Source: Streptomyces mirabilis
Lineage (GTDB): Bacteria > Actinomycetota > Actinomycetes > Streptomycetales > Streptomycetaceae
Direction: 5' to 3'
Assembly: GCF_018310535.1 (NCBI RefSeq)
Contig: NZ_CP074102.1
Location: 124,001 to 188,000 of the forward strand
Length of the DNA: 64,000 nt
Of this stretch, positions 24,653 through 31,787 are shown piece by piece (the first letter of the stretch is position 1; each line of letters starts with the position of its first letter). Below the pieces are notes generated by a model. It searched no databases. It was not told the DNA's origin and was given only the letters and a program-made list of their open reading frames with translations. A program made the position numbers and the translations under genes.

Positions 24653-27247
24653 CTAGGCGGTCACCGGCTGGAGCTTGGCGCGGAAGTGCCGCAGGATCGG
24701 GGACTGTTCCACGATCCGGTAGCCGTGCACGGAATCCGAGTTCTTGGCGATGTTCTCCAGGGTTCTGCCGACGTGGTCGTAGTGACTGCGCGTGTAGACG
24801 CGCCGCGGCAGCGCCAGCCTCACCAGCTCGTACGGCGGGCTCTTCACCGGGTTCCCGTCCTCGTCCTCCTCGCCGAGGTACAGCGAACCCAGTTCGGCCG
24901 ACCGGATGCCGCCCTCCAGGTAGAGCCGGCAGGCGAGCGCGTGCCCGGGGTACTGGTGGGGCGGTATATGGGGCAGCAACCGGCCCGCGTTGAGGTAGAT
25001 GGCGTGCAGACCGGGCGGCTCCAGGATGTCCACGCCGGCGGCACGGACCCGCTGGGCCAGGTGGTCGGCGCTCTCCGCCCGCTCAGCGAGGTAGGAAGGT
25101 TCGGTCACCTCCTGGAGGCCCTGGGCGATCATGTCGAGGTCGCGTCCGGCCAGCCCCCCGTAGGTGGGGAACCCCTCGGTGGCGATGAGGAGGAGTTCGC
25201 ACTTCTGGGCGAGTTCCGGATCGTTCAGTCCGATGAAGCCGCCGATGTGGACGATGCCGTCCTTCTTGGCGCTCATCACACAGCCGTCGGCCAGGCGGAA
25301 CGCTTCTTCGGCGACCTGGCGCGGGGTGCGGTCCTTGTAGGCCGCCTCGTGCCGGGTGACCAGCCAGGCGTTCTCGGCGAACCGGGCGGCGTCCAGGATC
25401 AGGGGGACACCGTGCCGGCGGCAGAGTTCGGAGGTGCGCCGCAGGTTCTCCATGGAGACGGGCTGACCGCCACCGCCGTTGTTGGTGATGGTCATGACCA
25501 CCGCGGCGACACGCGAGCCGGTCGTCTCGGTCAGCCCCCGCTCCAGGGCCTCGAGGTCGATGTTCCCCTTGAAGGGCTCCGCGCTGTCCAGGTTCCGCGC
25601 CTCGGCGCAGGGCAGGTCGCGGGCCACACAGCCGGCCAGCTCCACATTGGCGCGGGTGGTGTCGAAGTGCGTGTTGGACAGGACGGTGTCGCCGGGCTCG
25701 AGGAGGTTGGAGAACAGGAGCCGTTCCGCCGCGCGCCCTTGGTGAGCAGGCAGGATGTGGCGGTAGCCGGTCAGTTCCGCCACCGTGTCCCGGAAACGGT
25801 AGAAGGATCGCGAGCCCGCGTAGGACTCGTCACCGGCCATGCCCACGGCGAGCTGCGCCGAGGACAGCGCACCGGTCCCCGAGTCGCTCAGCAGATCGAT
25901 GGTCACCTCCTCCGCGCGCAGATCGAACAGGTTGTAGTGCACTCGTTCGAGTGCCGCCTTGCGCTGCTGGGGGGTCGTGAGCGGGATAGGTTCGACGACC
26001 TTGATCCGGTACGGCTCCATCCTGATTTCTGCTCCTGCCTTTCCGTTTCCTACTGAGTGGAGGGTCTCGCGCGGCTCGGTACCCGCCGTGCGATGGGGGG
26101 AGAACGTCTGATGGGGCGGCTGGGCCGGCAACGGCGGTCGTACCGCGTACGCCTCCGAGGAGATGTACGCGGTCACACGGGGCGGTCGGCCACGCTCGTA
26201 CACCAGCGCCAGATAGGCGATGAGCCCCACGCCGTCGTGCAGCAGGCGTGAGGTGACGGTGGCCAGCGACCGATCGAGCGCCGCGGTGTCCATGCCGTGT
26301 CGGCGCAGCACGGCCACCGCTCGCGCATAGGCCTCCCCGTCGTGCCGGACGTAGTCCCTGACCGGCACGTGGAGGGTGAAGCCGCTGGGCAGGCCGGTTC
26401 CGGACTCCGTGAAGGAGTGGCAGGAGAGCACGGGGCGCCCCTCCAGCCGTACGCCTTTACCGGCGCCGGAGTGCTGCGGCGAGCTGTCGAGACCCGCCGC
26501 GACCCGCAGGAACTCCCGTACGGTCTCGGGCCGTGGGCCGGGGTCCGTGCGGGGCAGCTCACCCACGTCGGCGGCGGCCAGGTTCCGATGGGTGACGTAG
26601 ACCTTCACCCGGGGTGTCTCCCAGTCCCCGAGGTCGAGGGCGAGGAACGGATAGCCGTCGGCCTGGGGCAGCGCGGCGAACGCCTGCCGGTGGCCGAGCC
26701 TGTCCAGTGCCTCACGCACCGTCTCGGCGGCCCGATCCGCCCCGGACGCCGCCGGGTTCAGATAGACCTTGACCTTGGGGACTCCGCCGGGCCGCAACTC
26801 CAGGGCCAGCCACAGCGCCAGCGGGCCCTCGGGGACCGGCGGGAAGAACAGGTCCTCCAGCCGGTCGAGTTGGTCGGTGGCGAAGCCCCAGCGGTCCGCC
26901 ATGGCCCGGACCACACGCAGTCCGACGCGCCCGTTCTCCGCCAGGCCTTCGGCGCCGTACCCCGGTTCCAGCAGCACGCGCAGGGTCGGGGGCGCGTCCG
27001 GCACGAAGGCGAGGGAGTACTCCACCGGCGTGTGGTCGTCGGACAGGAAACTCGGGTAGGTCGGCGGTTCGTCCAACGGACGCTCCGCGACGGGACCGAG
27101 ACAGTCGGTCAGGACACGCGCGTAGATCTCGCCGTCGGACGGTTCGAGACCCATGGCTTGGCACAGTCGGAGTAACTGGTCGGCCACGTAACCGCCGAGC
27201 GGTTGCGTCTCCGTGACCGGTCCACCCCCTATACGGGAGGTGATCAT
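24653..27247 (-). CDS. Fusion: indole prenyltransferase (DMATS-type) + tryptophanase
   Basis: 864 codons in one frame. Residues 1 to about 365 look like an ABBA-fold aromatic prenyltransferase of the DMATS group (SLAFVPDAPPTLRVLLEPGYG, KVKVYLNP, RVKVYVTHRNL, and RVTAYISSEAY near the end). Residues 410-864 are a complete beta-eliminating lyase close to tryptophanase: IDLLSDSGTGALS, THQGR-like PAHQGRAAER, ARFAENAWLV and the PLP lysine in SAKKDG near 661. Separate neighbouring genes of these two types make prenylated indoles in Streptomyces; here they are joined. A GCAGGAG site and ATG at 26020 survive inside the linker, so free tryptophanase may also be made. Codon 25 is TTA. Start ATG 27247 overlaps the leader ORF stop. 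Confidence 0.85.
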   Translation of the reverse strand: MITSRIGGGPVTETQPLGGYVADQLLRLCQAMGLEPSDGEIYARVLTDCLGPVAERPLDEPPTYPSFLSDDHTPVEYSLAFVPDAPPTLRVLLEPGYGAEGLAENGRVGLRVVRAMADRWGFATDQLDRLEDLFFPPVPEGPLALWLALELRPGGVPKVKVYLNPAASGADRAAETVREALDRLGHRQAFAALPQADGYPFLALDLGDWETPRVKVYVTHRNLAAADVGELPRTDPGPRPETVREFLRVAAGLDSSPQHSGAGKGVRLEGRPVLSCHSFTESGTGLPSGFTLHVPVRDYVRHDGEAYARAVAVLRRHGMDTAALDRSLATVTSRLLHDGVGLIAYLALVYERGRPPRVTAYISSEAYAVRPPLPAQPPHQTFSPHRTAGTEPRETLHSVGNGKAGAEIRMEPYRIKVVEPIPLTTPQQRKAALERVHYNLFDLRAEEVTIDLLSDSGTGALSSAQLAVGMAGDESYAGSRSFYRFRDTVAELTGYRHILPAHQGRAAERLLFSNLLEPGDTVLSNTHFDTTRANVELAGCVARDLPCAEARNLDSAEPFKGNIDLEALERGLTETTGSRVAAVVMTITNNGGGGQPVSMENLRRTSELCRRHGVPLILDAARFAENAWLVTRHEAAYKDRTPRQVAEEAFRLADGCVMSAKKDGIVHIGGFIGLNDPELAQKCELLLIATEGFPTYGGLAGRDLDMIAQGLQEVTEPSYLAERAESADHLAQRVRAAGVDILEPPGLHAIYLNAGRLLPHIPPHQYPGHALACRLYLEGGIRSAELGSLYLGEEDEDGNPVKSPPYELVRLALPRRVYTRSHYDHVGRTLENIAKNSDSVHGYRIVEQSPILRHFRAKLQPVTA

Positions 27248-27444
27248 CGGCCCTCCCGGCGGGTGGGCCTGGGAAGGAGGGCAAAAAGATACCCGCCTGT
27301 GCGGGCGGGTATCTCGCCATCCGGCTTGTGTGGTGCGACGGGTATGGCGCGGGGGTCGAAACTCCCTTGGGAGGTCTGTCGTCGGGGGCGGAGCGTGGCT
27401 GCGGAGTGCTGTGCTGAAGTGGCGTCTGTGGTCGAGGGCTCCAC
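27244..27444 (-). CDS. 66-aa leader ORF coupled to the fusion gene
   Basis: GTG 27444 is preceded by AAAGGAGGTG, the strongest ribosome site in the region. The frame runs 66 codons and stops at TGA overlapping the ATG of the fusion gene (ATGA). Its coding sequence spans the terminator hairpin at 27287-27314, which encodes EIPARTGGYLF. There is no Trp codon, so it is not a classic Trp-stall leader. It could be a leader whose translation opens the hairpin and lets transcription continue, or a real small protein. I do not recognise the peptide. Confidence 0.55.
   Translation of the reverse strand: MEPSTTDATSAQHSAATLRPRRQTSQGSFDPRAIPVAPHKPDGEIPARTGGYLFALLPRPTRREGR
27287..27314 (-). terminator. 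Intrinsic terminator or attenuator in the leader ORF
   Basis: On the minus strand, a perfect 11-bp stem (27304-27314 with 27287-27297, loop of six bases) is followed at once by CTTTTTG. That is a canonical intrinsic terminator, rare in this DNA. It lies 40 bp before the fusion gene start and within the leader ORF, so it is placed to attenuate the fusion gene. Confidence 0.75.
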
Positions 27445-27546
27445 GACACCTCCTTTAACTTGTGATCAACACGATTGCCGCGCTCTTCCCTACCCCTCCG
27501 GTTGAACATTGATGCAGTGCGAGGATGTTGGCAGCTGTTGCGTAGC

Positions 27547-28893
27547 TCACGCTTTCCACCAGGACAGGAACGAACTCCACAGCCCGCCACGCTCCTGTCG
27601 GCCCTGCGCACCTCCTTGGTCGCTGTGCGCCGTGGTCTCCGGACGGTGCTGAGGGTCGGGCTGCCGGGTGGCCCGTACGGGGGTGAAACGGGCCGGAAGC
27701 GCGGCCAGCGCCCGGTTGAAGGGACCCGGACGCCAGGTCAGACTGTCCTCGGGCACGGCCAGTTCGACATCGGGCAGCCGGTTGAAGAGGTTCTCGATGG
27801 CCGTCACGGTGATGAGCCGGGCGGGGTCCTTGGCCGGGCAGGCGTGCGGTCCCGCGCTCCACGCCAGGTGGGAGCGGTTGCTGGAGGCGTGACGGGACGC
27901 CGCGAGCGCCGGGTCGGTGTTGGCGGCCGCGAAGCTGACCAGCACGAGGTCGCCCGCCGCCAGCTTCTGTCCCCCGAACTCCATGTCGGCCGCCGGGTAG
28001 TGCGGCGCGTAGTTCGCCATGGGAGGGTTCTTCCACAGCGTGGTGTCGATGGCCTCTTCGATCAACCCGCCAGCCGCGTAACGGTCGTTGGTCAGCAGCA
28101 GGTGCAGGGTGTTGGAGATGAGGTTGCGCAGCGGCTCCGCGCCGGCGCCCAGGAGCAGGACGAGCTGGTGGGCCATCTCCTCGTTGGTCAGGCGCGCCTG
28201 ATGCTGCATCAGCCAGGAGGTGACGTCGTCGCCGGGCCGGGACCGCTTGAGGGCCACCAGCTCGCCCACGGCCTGGCCCAGTACCTCGTTCGCCTTCTCG
28301 GCATTCACACCGTCGAAAATGCCGGATATACCGAAGAGGACCCGGTCACCGATCTCCGCGGGGCAGCCGAAGAGTTCGTTGAACACGAAAAGCGGCAGCA
28401 GCTTGGCGTAGTCGTTGAGCAGATCGGCCGAGCCACGGGTGTGGAACTGGGCGATGAGGTAATTGGAGACCCGCTCGGCACTCTGGCTCAACCAATGCGA
28501 ATCGACACGCGCGAAGCTGTCCGTGATCGCCTGCCGCAGCCGCATGTGGTCGGCCCCGTCACTGAACATGGCGTTGGGCCGGTACACCAGAAGCGGAAGC
28601 ACCGGACTGTCCGGACTGATCGCACCTTCGTTGAAATCCCGCCAGCGGCGCGAGTCCTTCCGGAAGGCACCCGCGTTCTGGAGCAGTTGGAGCGCCGCCG
28701 AGTAATCCGTGACCAGGGTCGCCTCGACGCCGGGGGCGAGTTCGACCGGAGCGGTCGGCCCGTAGTGACGCATGTACTCGTAATAGGCTTGCGGATCGGC
28801 CGCGAACTCCGACCCGTGCAACGGCACCGGCTCACCCGTGGCATGAGCCGGGCAGCCGGGTGGTGGCACGGGGGCGGTGGATTCAGTGTTCAT
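27547..28893 (-). CDS. Conservon-associated cytochrome P450 lacking ExxR
   Basis: 448 residues, bacterial P450 encoded 8 bp after cvnD. The heme-binding region is present with its Cys ligand (LAWSAGPHACPAKDPARL near 370). The usual I-helix acid-alcohol pair is not evident: LLGAGAEPLRNLI stands where AGxDT is expected. The K-helix ExxR is also missing: AIDTTLWKNPP aligns with the region, giving DTTL. CYP157-family P450s found with conservons are known to lack ExxR, so I place it near them. Catalysis may be impaired, or it may use substrate-assisted proton delivery. The C-terminal 50 residues are a Gln/Arg-rich extension ending in WSSFLSWWKA. Confidence 0.85.
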   Translation of the reverse strand: MNTESTAPVPPPGCPAHATGEPVPLHGSEFAADPQAYYEYMRHYGPTAPVELAPGVEATLVTDYSAALQLLQNAGAFRKDSRRWRDFNEGAISPDSPVLPLLVYRPNAMFSDGADHMRLRQAITDSFARVDSHWLSQSAERVSNYLIAQFHTRGSADLLNDYAKLLPLFVFNELFGCPAEIGDRVLFGISGIFDGVNAEKANEVLGQAVGELVALKRSRPGDDVTSWLMQHQARLTNEEMAHQLVLLLGAGAEPLRNLISNTLHLLLTNDRYAAGGLIEEAIDTTLWKNPPMANYAPHYPAADMEFGGQKLAAGDLVLVSFAAANTDPALAASRHASSNRSHLAWSAGPHACPAKDPARLITVTAIENLFNRLPDVELAVPEDSLTWRPGPFNRALAALPARFTPVRATRQPDPQHRPETTAHSDQGGAQGRQERGGLWSSFLSWWKA

Positions 28894-28901
28894 GCTTGCT
28901 C

Positions 28902-29495
28902 CTAGCGGGCACGGTCCTGCAAATAGTGAACGAGGGTGATCAGGGCGCTTGCTGATGAGTTCTCGTCGCGAGCGTCGCAGGTGACGACCGGGGTGTCGGG
29001 GAGCAGGTCCAGCGCCTCACGCAGCGCCTCTTCGCCACGAATCGGCGTACCGTCGAAGTGGTTCACGGCAATGGCGTAGGCGAGTCCGTACTGCTCGATC
29101 AGGTCGATGACGGCGAAGGAGTCCGCCAGCCGCTCGGGGTCGACCAGCACGAGCGCCCCGAGAGCGCCGCGCGCCATGTCCTCCCACATCTGCACGAACC
29201 GCTGTTGACCCGGCGTACCGAACAGGTACAGCACGACGTGATCACTGATCGTGAGGCGTCCGAAGTCCATGGCCACCGTGGTGGTGGTCTTGCCGTGGAC
29301 GCCCTTCAGGTCGTCGATCTCCTCGGCGGCCTGCGTCATCGTCTCCTCCGTGGACAGCGGAGGAATCTCCGACATCGTCCCGACGAAGGTGGTCTTGCCC
29401 ACCGCGAAGTGCCCGACGATCAGGATCTTCACGGCGGTCTGCGCCGCTCCACCTCGGACGTACGCCTTCTCATCCAAAACGGGCCCGGAGACCAT
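28902..29495 (-). CDS. cvnD: Conservon GTPase-like protein CvnD
   Basis: About 197 residues, small Ras-like P-loop protein of conservon operons. Seen: the P-loop VGHFAVGKTTFVG near 28, DFGRL near 80 as switch region, FGTPGQQRF near 98 (G3, DxxG-like) and VNHFDG near 145 (NKxD-like). I start at ATG 29495, inside the end of cvnC (26-bp overlap). In conservons CvnA-CvnD form a membrane complex likened to eukaryotic G-protein coupled signalling. Here it is directly followed by the P450 gene, the usual CvnE position. Confidence 0.9.
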   Translation of the reverse strand: MVSGPVLDEKAYVRGGAAQTAVKILIVGHFAVGKTTFVGTMSEIPPLSTEETMTQAAEEIDDLKGVHGKTTTTVAMDFGRLTISDHVVLYLFGTPGQQRFVQMWEDMARGALGALVLVDPERLADSFAVIDLIEQYGLAYAIAVNHFDGTPIRGEEALREALDLLPDTPVVTCDARDENSSASALITLVHYLQDRAR

Positions 29496-29847
29496 CCAGC
29501 ACCTCCTGAAGAATCTGCTCGTCGACCAGGCGGGCGCGCGCCACCGGCGCGCGCGTGATGAGGTAGCCGCCTTCGGCGAGGGCATTGAGAAGGATCTTCA
29601 CCACGCCCATGGGCAGGCGCAGGTGTCCCGCGATCTCGGCGACCGAGAGGTAACCGCCGGAGCACATCTCCAGCAGGCTCTGTTCCTCCGGGGAGAGCCG
29701 GGCCGGCCGCTGCTGATGGTCGGCGGCCGCCGTGACCAGCGTGATCAGGGAGAACTGGTCGCCGTCGGGAAGGTCCCGGCCATTGGTGATGACGTACGGC
29801 CGCACTAACTCCGCGGCCTCGGGCTCCTGCCGCTCGGAATCGGTCAC
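29470..29847 (-). CDS. cvnC: Conservon DUF742 protein CvnC
   Basis: 125 residues, DUF742 family: LVRPYVITNGRDLPDGDQF near 15, QSLLEMCSGGYLSVAEIAGHLRLPMGVVKILL near 65-95. The second part is a winged-helix-like fold. ATG 29847 overlaps the stop of cvnB by four bases, so translation is coupled. Member of the four-protein conservon complex. Confidence 0.92.
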   Translation of the reverse strand: MTDSERQEPEAAELVRPYVITNGRDLPDGDQFSLITLVTAAADHQQRPARLSPEEQSLLEMCSGGYLSVAEIAGHLRLPMGVVKILLNALAEGGYLITRAPVARARLVDEQILQEVLDGLRARFG

Positions 29848-30245
29848 TGGCGTGCGCCGATGTTCTCGCGCGGCGGAGTCGTCAGCGCCTTGCCCAGCTG
29901 GCCGACGAGCTGCTGCATGCGGAAGGTGATCTCCCCCATCTCGACGTTGGGAGAGGCCGAGACCGCGAGGTACGCGCCGTCACCGGCGGAGATCAGGAAG
30001 ACCCAGCCGCCGTCGAACTCGACGAGCGTCTGCCGCCACTTCAGATCGGACCCGTCGCAGAAGAACCCGATCGAGCGGCTCAGTGACTGCACACCGCTCA
30101 TCGCGGCGGCGACGGTGTCCGCGTGGTCCCTGCCGACCCCCTTCGAGGACGCCATCAAGAGCCCGTCGGCGGAGACCAGGACCGCGTGCAGGGCCCCGGG
30201 AATCTCCAGGACGCCGTCAAGCATCCATGACAGATCGTTGTTCAC
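29844..30245 (-). CDS. cvnB: Conservon roadblock/LC7 protein CvnB
   Basis: 133 residues, roadblock/LC7 (dynein light chain-like) fold: LSWMLDGVLEIPGALHAVLVSADGLLMASS at the start, then ADTVAAAMSGVQSLSRSIG. In other small-GTPase systems this fold acts as GTPase partner or activator. Start ATG 30245 overlaps the cvnA stop by four bases. It should join CvnA, CvnC and CvnD at the membrane. Confidence 0.92.
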   Translation of the reverse strand: MNNDLSWMLDGVLEIPGALHAVLVSADGLLMASSKGVGRDHADTVAAAMSGVQSLSRSIGFFCDGSDLKWRQTLVEFDGGWVFLISAGDGAYLAVSASPNVEMGEITFRMQQLVGQLGKALTTPPRENIGARQ

Positions 30246-31429
30246 GAAACCTCATGCCCTTCGCTGCTTGCGTCATGTGCGTTGCCCGTGCGGCCCGCAG
30301 GCTCCGGGAGCGCGGCTCGACCGGACTGCGTGCCGCGCTGGAAGGCACCCATGATCGAGGCGGTCTCCTCTTCGGAGCGGATCGGGGTGCCCGTGGTCAT
30401 GGGGGCGCCCGTGGTTTCGGAACTCGGCGGCACGATGGCCATGGCCCGCCTGCGGCGGCGCTTGGGAAGACCGTCGGCGGTCGTGGACACGGCCGCGGCG
30501 GGTTCCGGGCCGCTCGGGTTCAGCGAGGGAACAGTGCTCACAGTCTGTGCTCGCTCCTTTGGTTGCGGCATGCTGGTGAGCAGCTCGTCCGGCAGCAGTA
30601 CCACCGCTCGCACACCCCCGTAGGGAGAGGTCGAGTCGACGGACACCGTGAAGCCGTAGCGCTCACAGAGCACACCGATCACCGCGAAGCCGAACTGCGG
30701 AGGATTGCCGAGCCCGGAAACACCCGAGGCCCGCTCACTCGACAGGAGTTTCGCCGCTCGGGCCTTCTCCTCCTCGTTCATGCCGACACCGGCGTCGTCG
30801 ACGACGATGCAGATACCCTTCGGGACGGCACGGACATTGATCTCGACACTGGTTTCCGGTGCCGAATAACTGGTGGCGTTGTCGAGCAGTTCGGCAAGGG
30901 CCAGCGCCACCGGTTCGACGGCCCGGTTGGTGACCGCGAAATCGACCTGCGAAAGAATTTCGACCCGCTGGAAGTGCCGGATCCTTCCCTGTGCGCTGCG
31001 GACCACGTCGTAAACCGACGCGACGTCACGCTGTCGTCCCAGCCAGCCTTCGCAGAGCACCGCGATGGACTGGGCGCGCCGCCCGAACTGCGAGTTCATG
31101 TGGTCGATTTCCAGGAGGTCCTGGAGAATCACCGACTCGCCATACTTGCTCTGCAGTTTGGAAATGGCCAACTGCTGTTCGGCGGCGAGACCCTGAAGCG
31201 TCCGCATCGCCGATTTGAGCGCGGTTCTCGTTGATTCCTCGGCTTGCTCCTGAGCCTTCTTCACCGAGGCCGAATATTGATTCTCAAGCTCAGCGTAGTG
31301 ATCCCTGAGTTCTTGATTTCCCTGCCTTAAACTCCGCGCAGAGCGCTTTCCGCGAATAATGGCGGTAGCTGCAAGCGGAGTACCAGCGATAAGAGCCCAG
31401 AGAGCCGGGTCCTGCATGTATTGCGTCAT
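30242..31429 (-). CDS. cvnA: Conservon histidine-kinase-like protein CvnA, TTA codon
   Basis: 395 residues, the short type of CvnA. One N-terminal membrane segment (DPALWALIAGTPLAATAII), a coiled-coil (residues 35-85), then an HATPase_c domain near 155-265: ALAELLDNATSYSAPET is the N box, VDDAGVGM the G1 box. A disordered Pro/Thr-rich tail ends in AFQRGTQSGR, which is typical of CvnA proteins. There is no phospho-acceptor H-box in the usual form. Codon 34 is TTA (31328-31330), predicting bldA dependence of the entire coupled operon. Start ATG 31429. Confidence 0.88.
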   Translation of the reverse strand: MTQYMQDPALWALIAGTPLAATAIIRGKRSARSLRQGNQELRDHYAELENQYSASVKKAQEQAEESTRTALKSAMRTLQGLAAEQQLAISKLQSKYGESVILQDLLEIDHMNSQFGRRAQSIAVLCEGWLGRQRDVASVYDVVRSAQGRIRHFQRVEILSQVDFAVTNRAVEPVALALAELLDNATSYSAPETSVEINVRAVPKGICIVVDDAGVGMNEEEKARAAKLLSSERASGVSGLGNPPQFGFAVIGVLCERYGFTVSVDSTSPYGGVRAVVLLPDELLTSMPQPKERAQTVSTVPSLNPSGPEPAAAVSTTADGLPKRRRRRAMAIVPPSSETTGAPMTTGTPIRSEEETASIMGAFQRGTQSGRAALPEPAGRTGNAHDASSEGHEVS

Positions 31430-31787
31430 AAGACTCTCTTCAAGCGACCGACAGCCAGCTACTGAATTCCGTCAGCGCGGCGGGCTGACAGCCCACTGCG
31501 CAGGGTTTACCGTCCGGGCCACACGGTTGGCCAGAAGAGTCGTTTGGCCAGAAGAGTCGTTTTGTGCACATAGCCCGCTCGGCAAGTGCGGCGATCGTAT
31601 CATCGCCCCAACTGATGACGGACCGTCAATATGAGGAGCAGTTGCGAACATTGATGAGTAGTCAGATCCTCAACGACATCCGAAAAGGGGGCTCTGCGGC
31701 TTTCGTCAATCAGTGCCCGGAGTGGACATCGGGGAGCGGATCGCGCCGAACGGGCGCGGGGGGACCCCACGCCCGCCGGGCTCGCGT
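31430..31787. other. Intergenic region upstream of conservon 1
   Basis: 358 bp with no supported gene. It contains the conservon promoter region and a tandem 17-bp duplication (separate entry). A plus-strand frame at 31564-31860 is open but has no ribosome site, and it overlaps the ABC gene end. Confidence 0.5.
31527..31560. repeat. Perfect tandem duplication of 17 bp
   Basis: TTGGCCAGAAGAGTCGT occurs at 31527-31543 and again at 31544-31560, about 100 bp before the cvnA start on the minus strand. It could be a doubled regulator-binding site or a replication slip. Confidence 0.7.
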
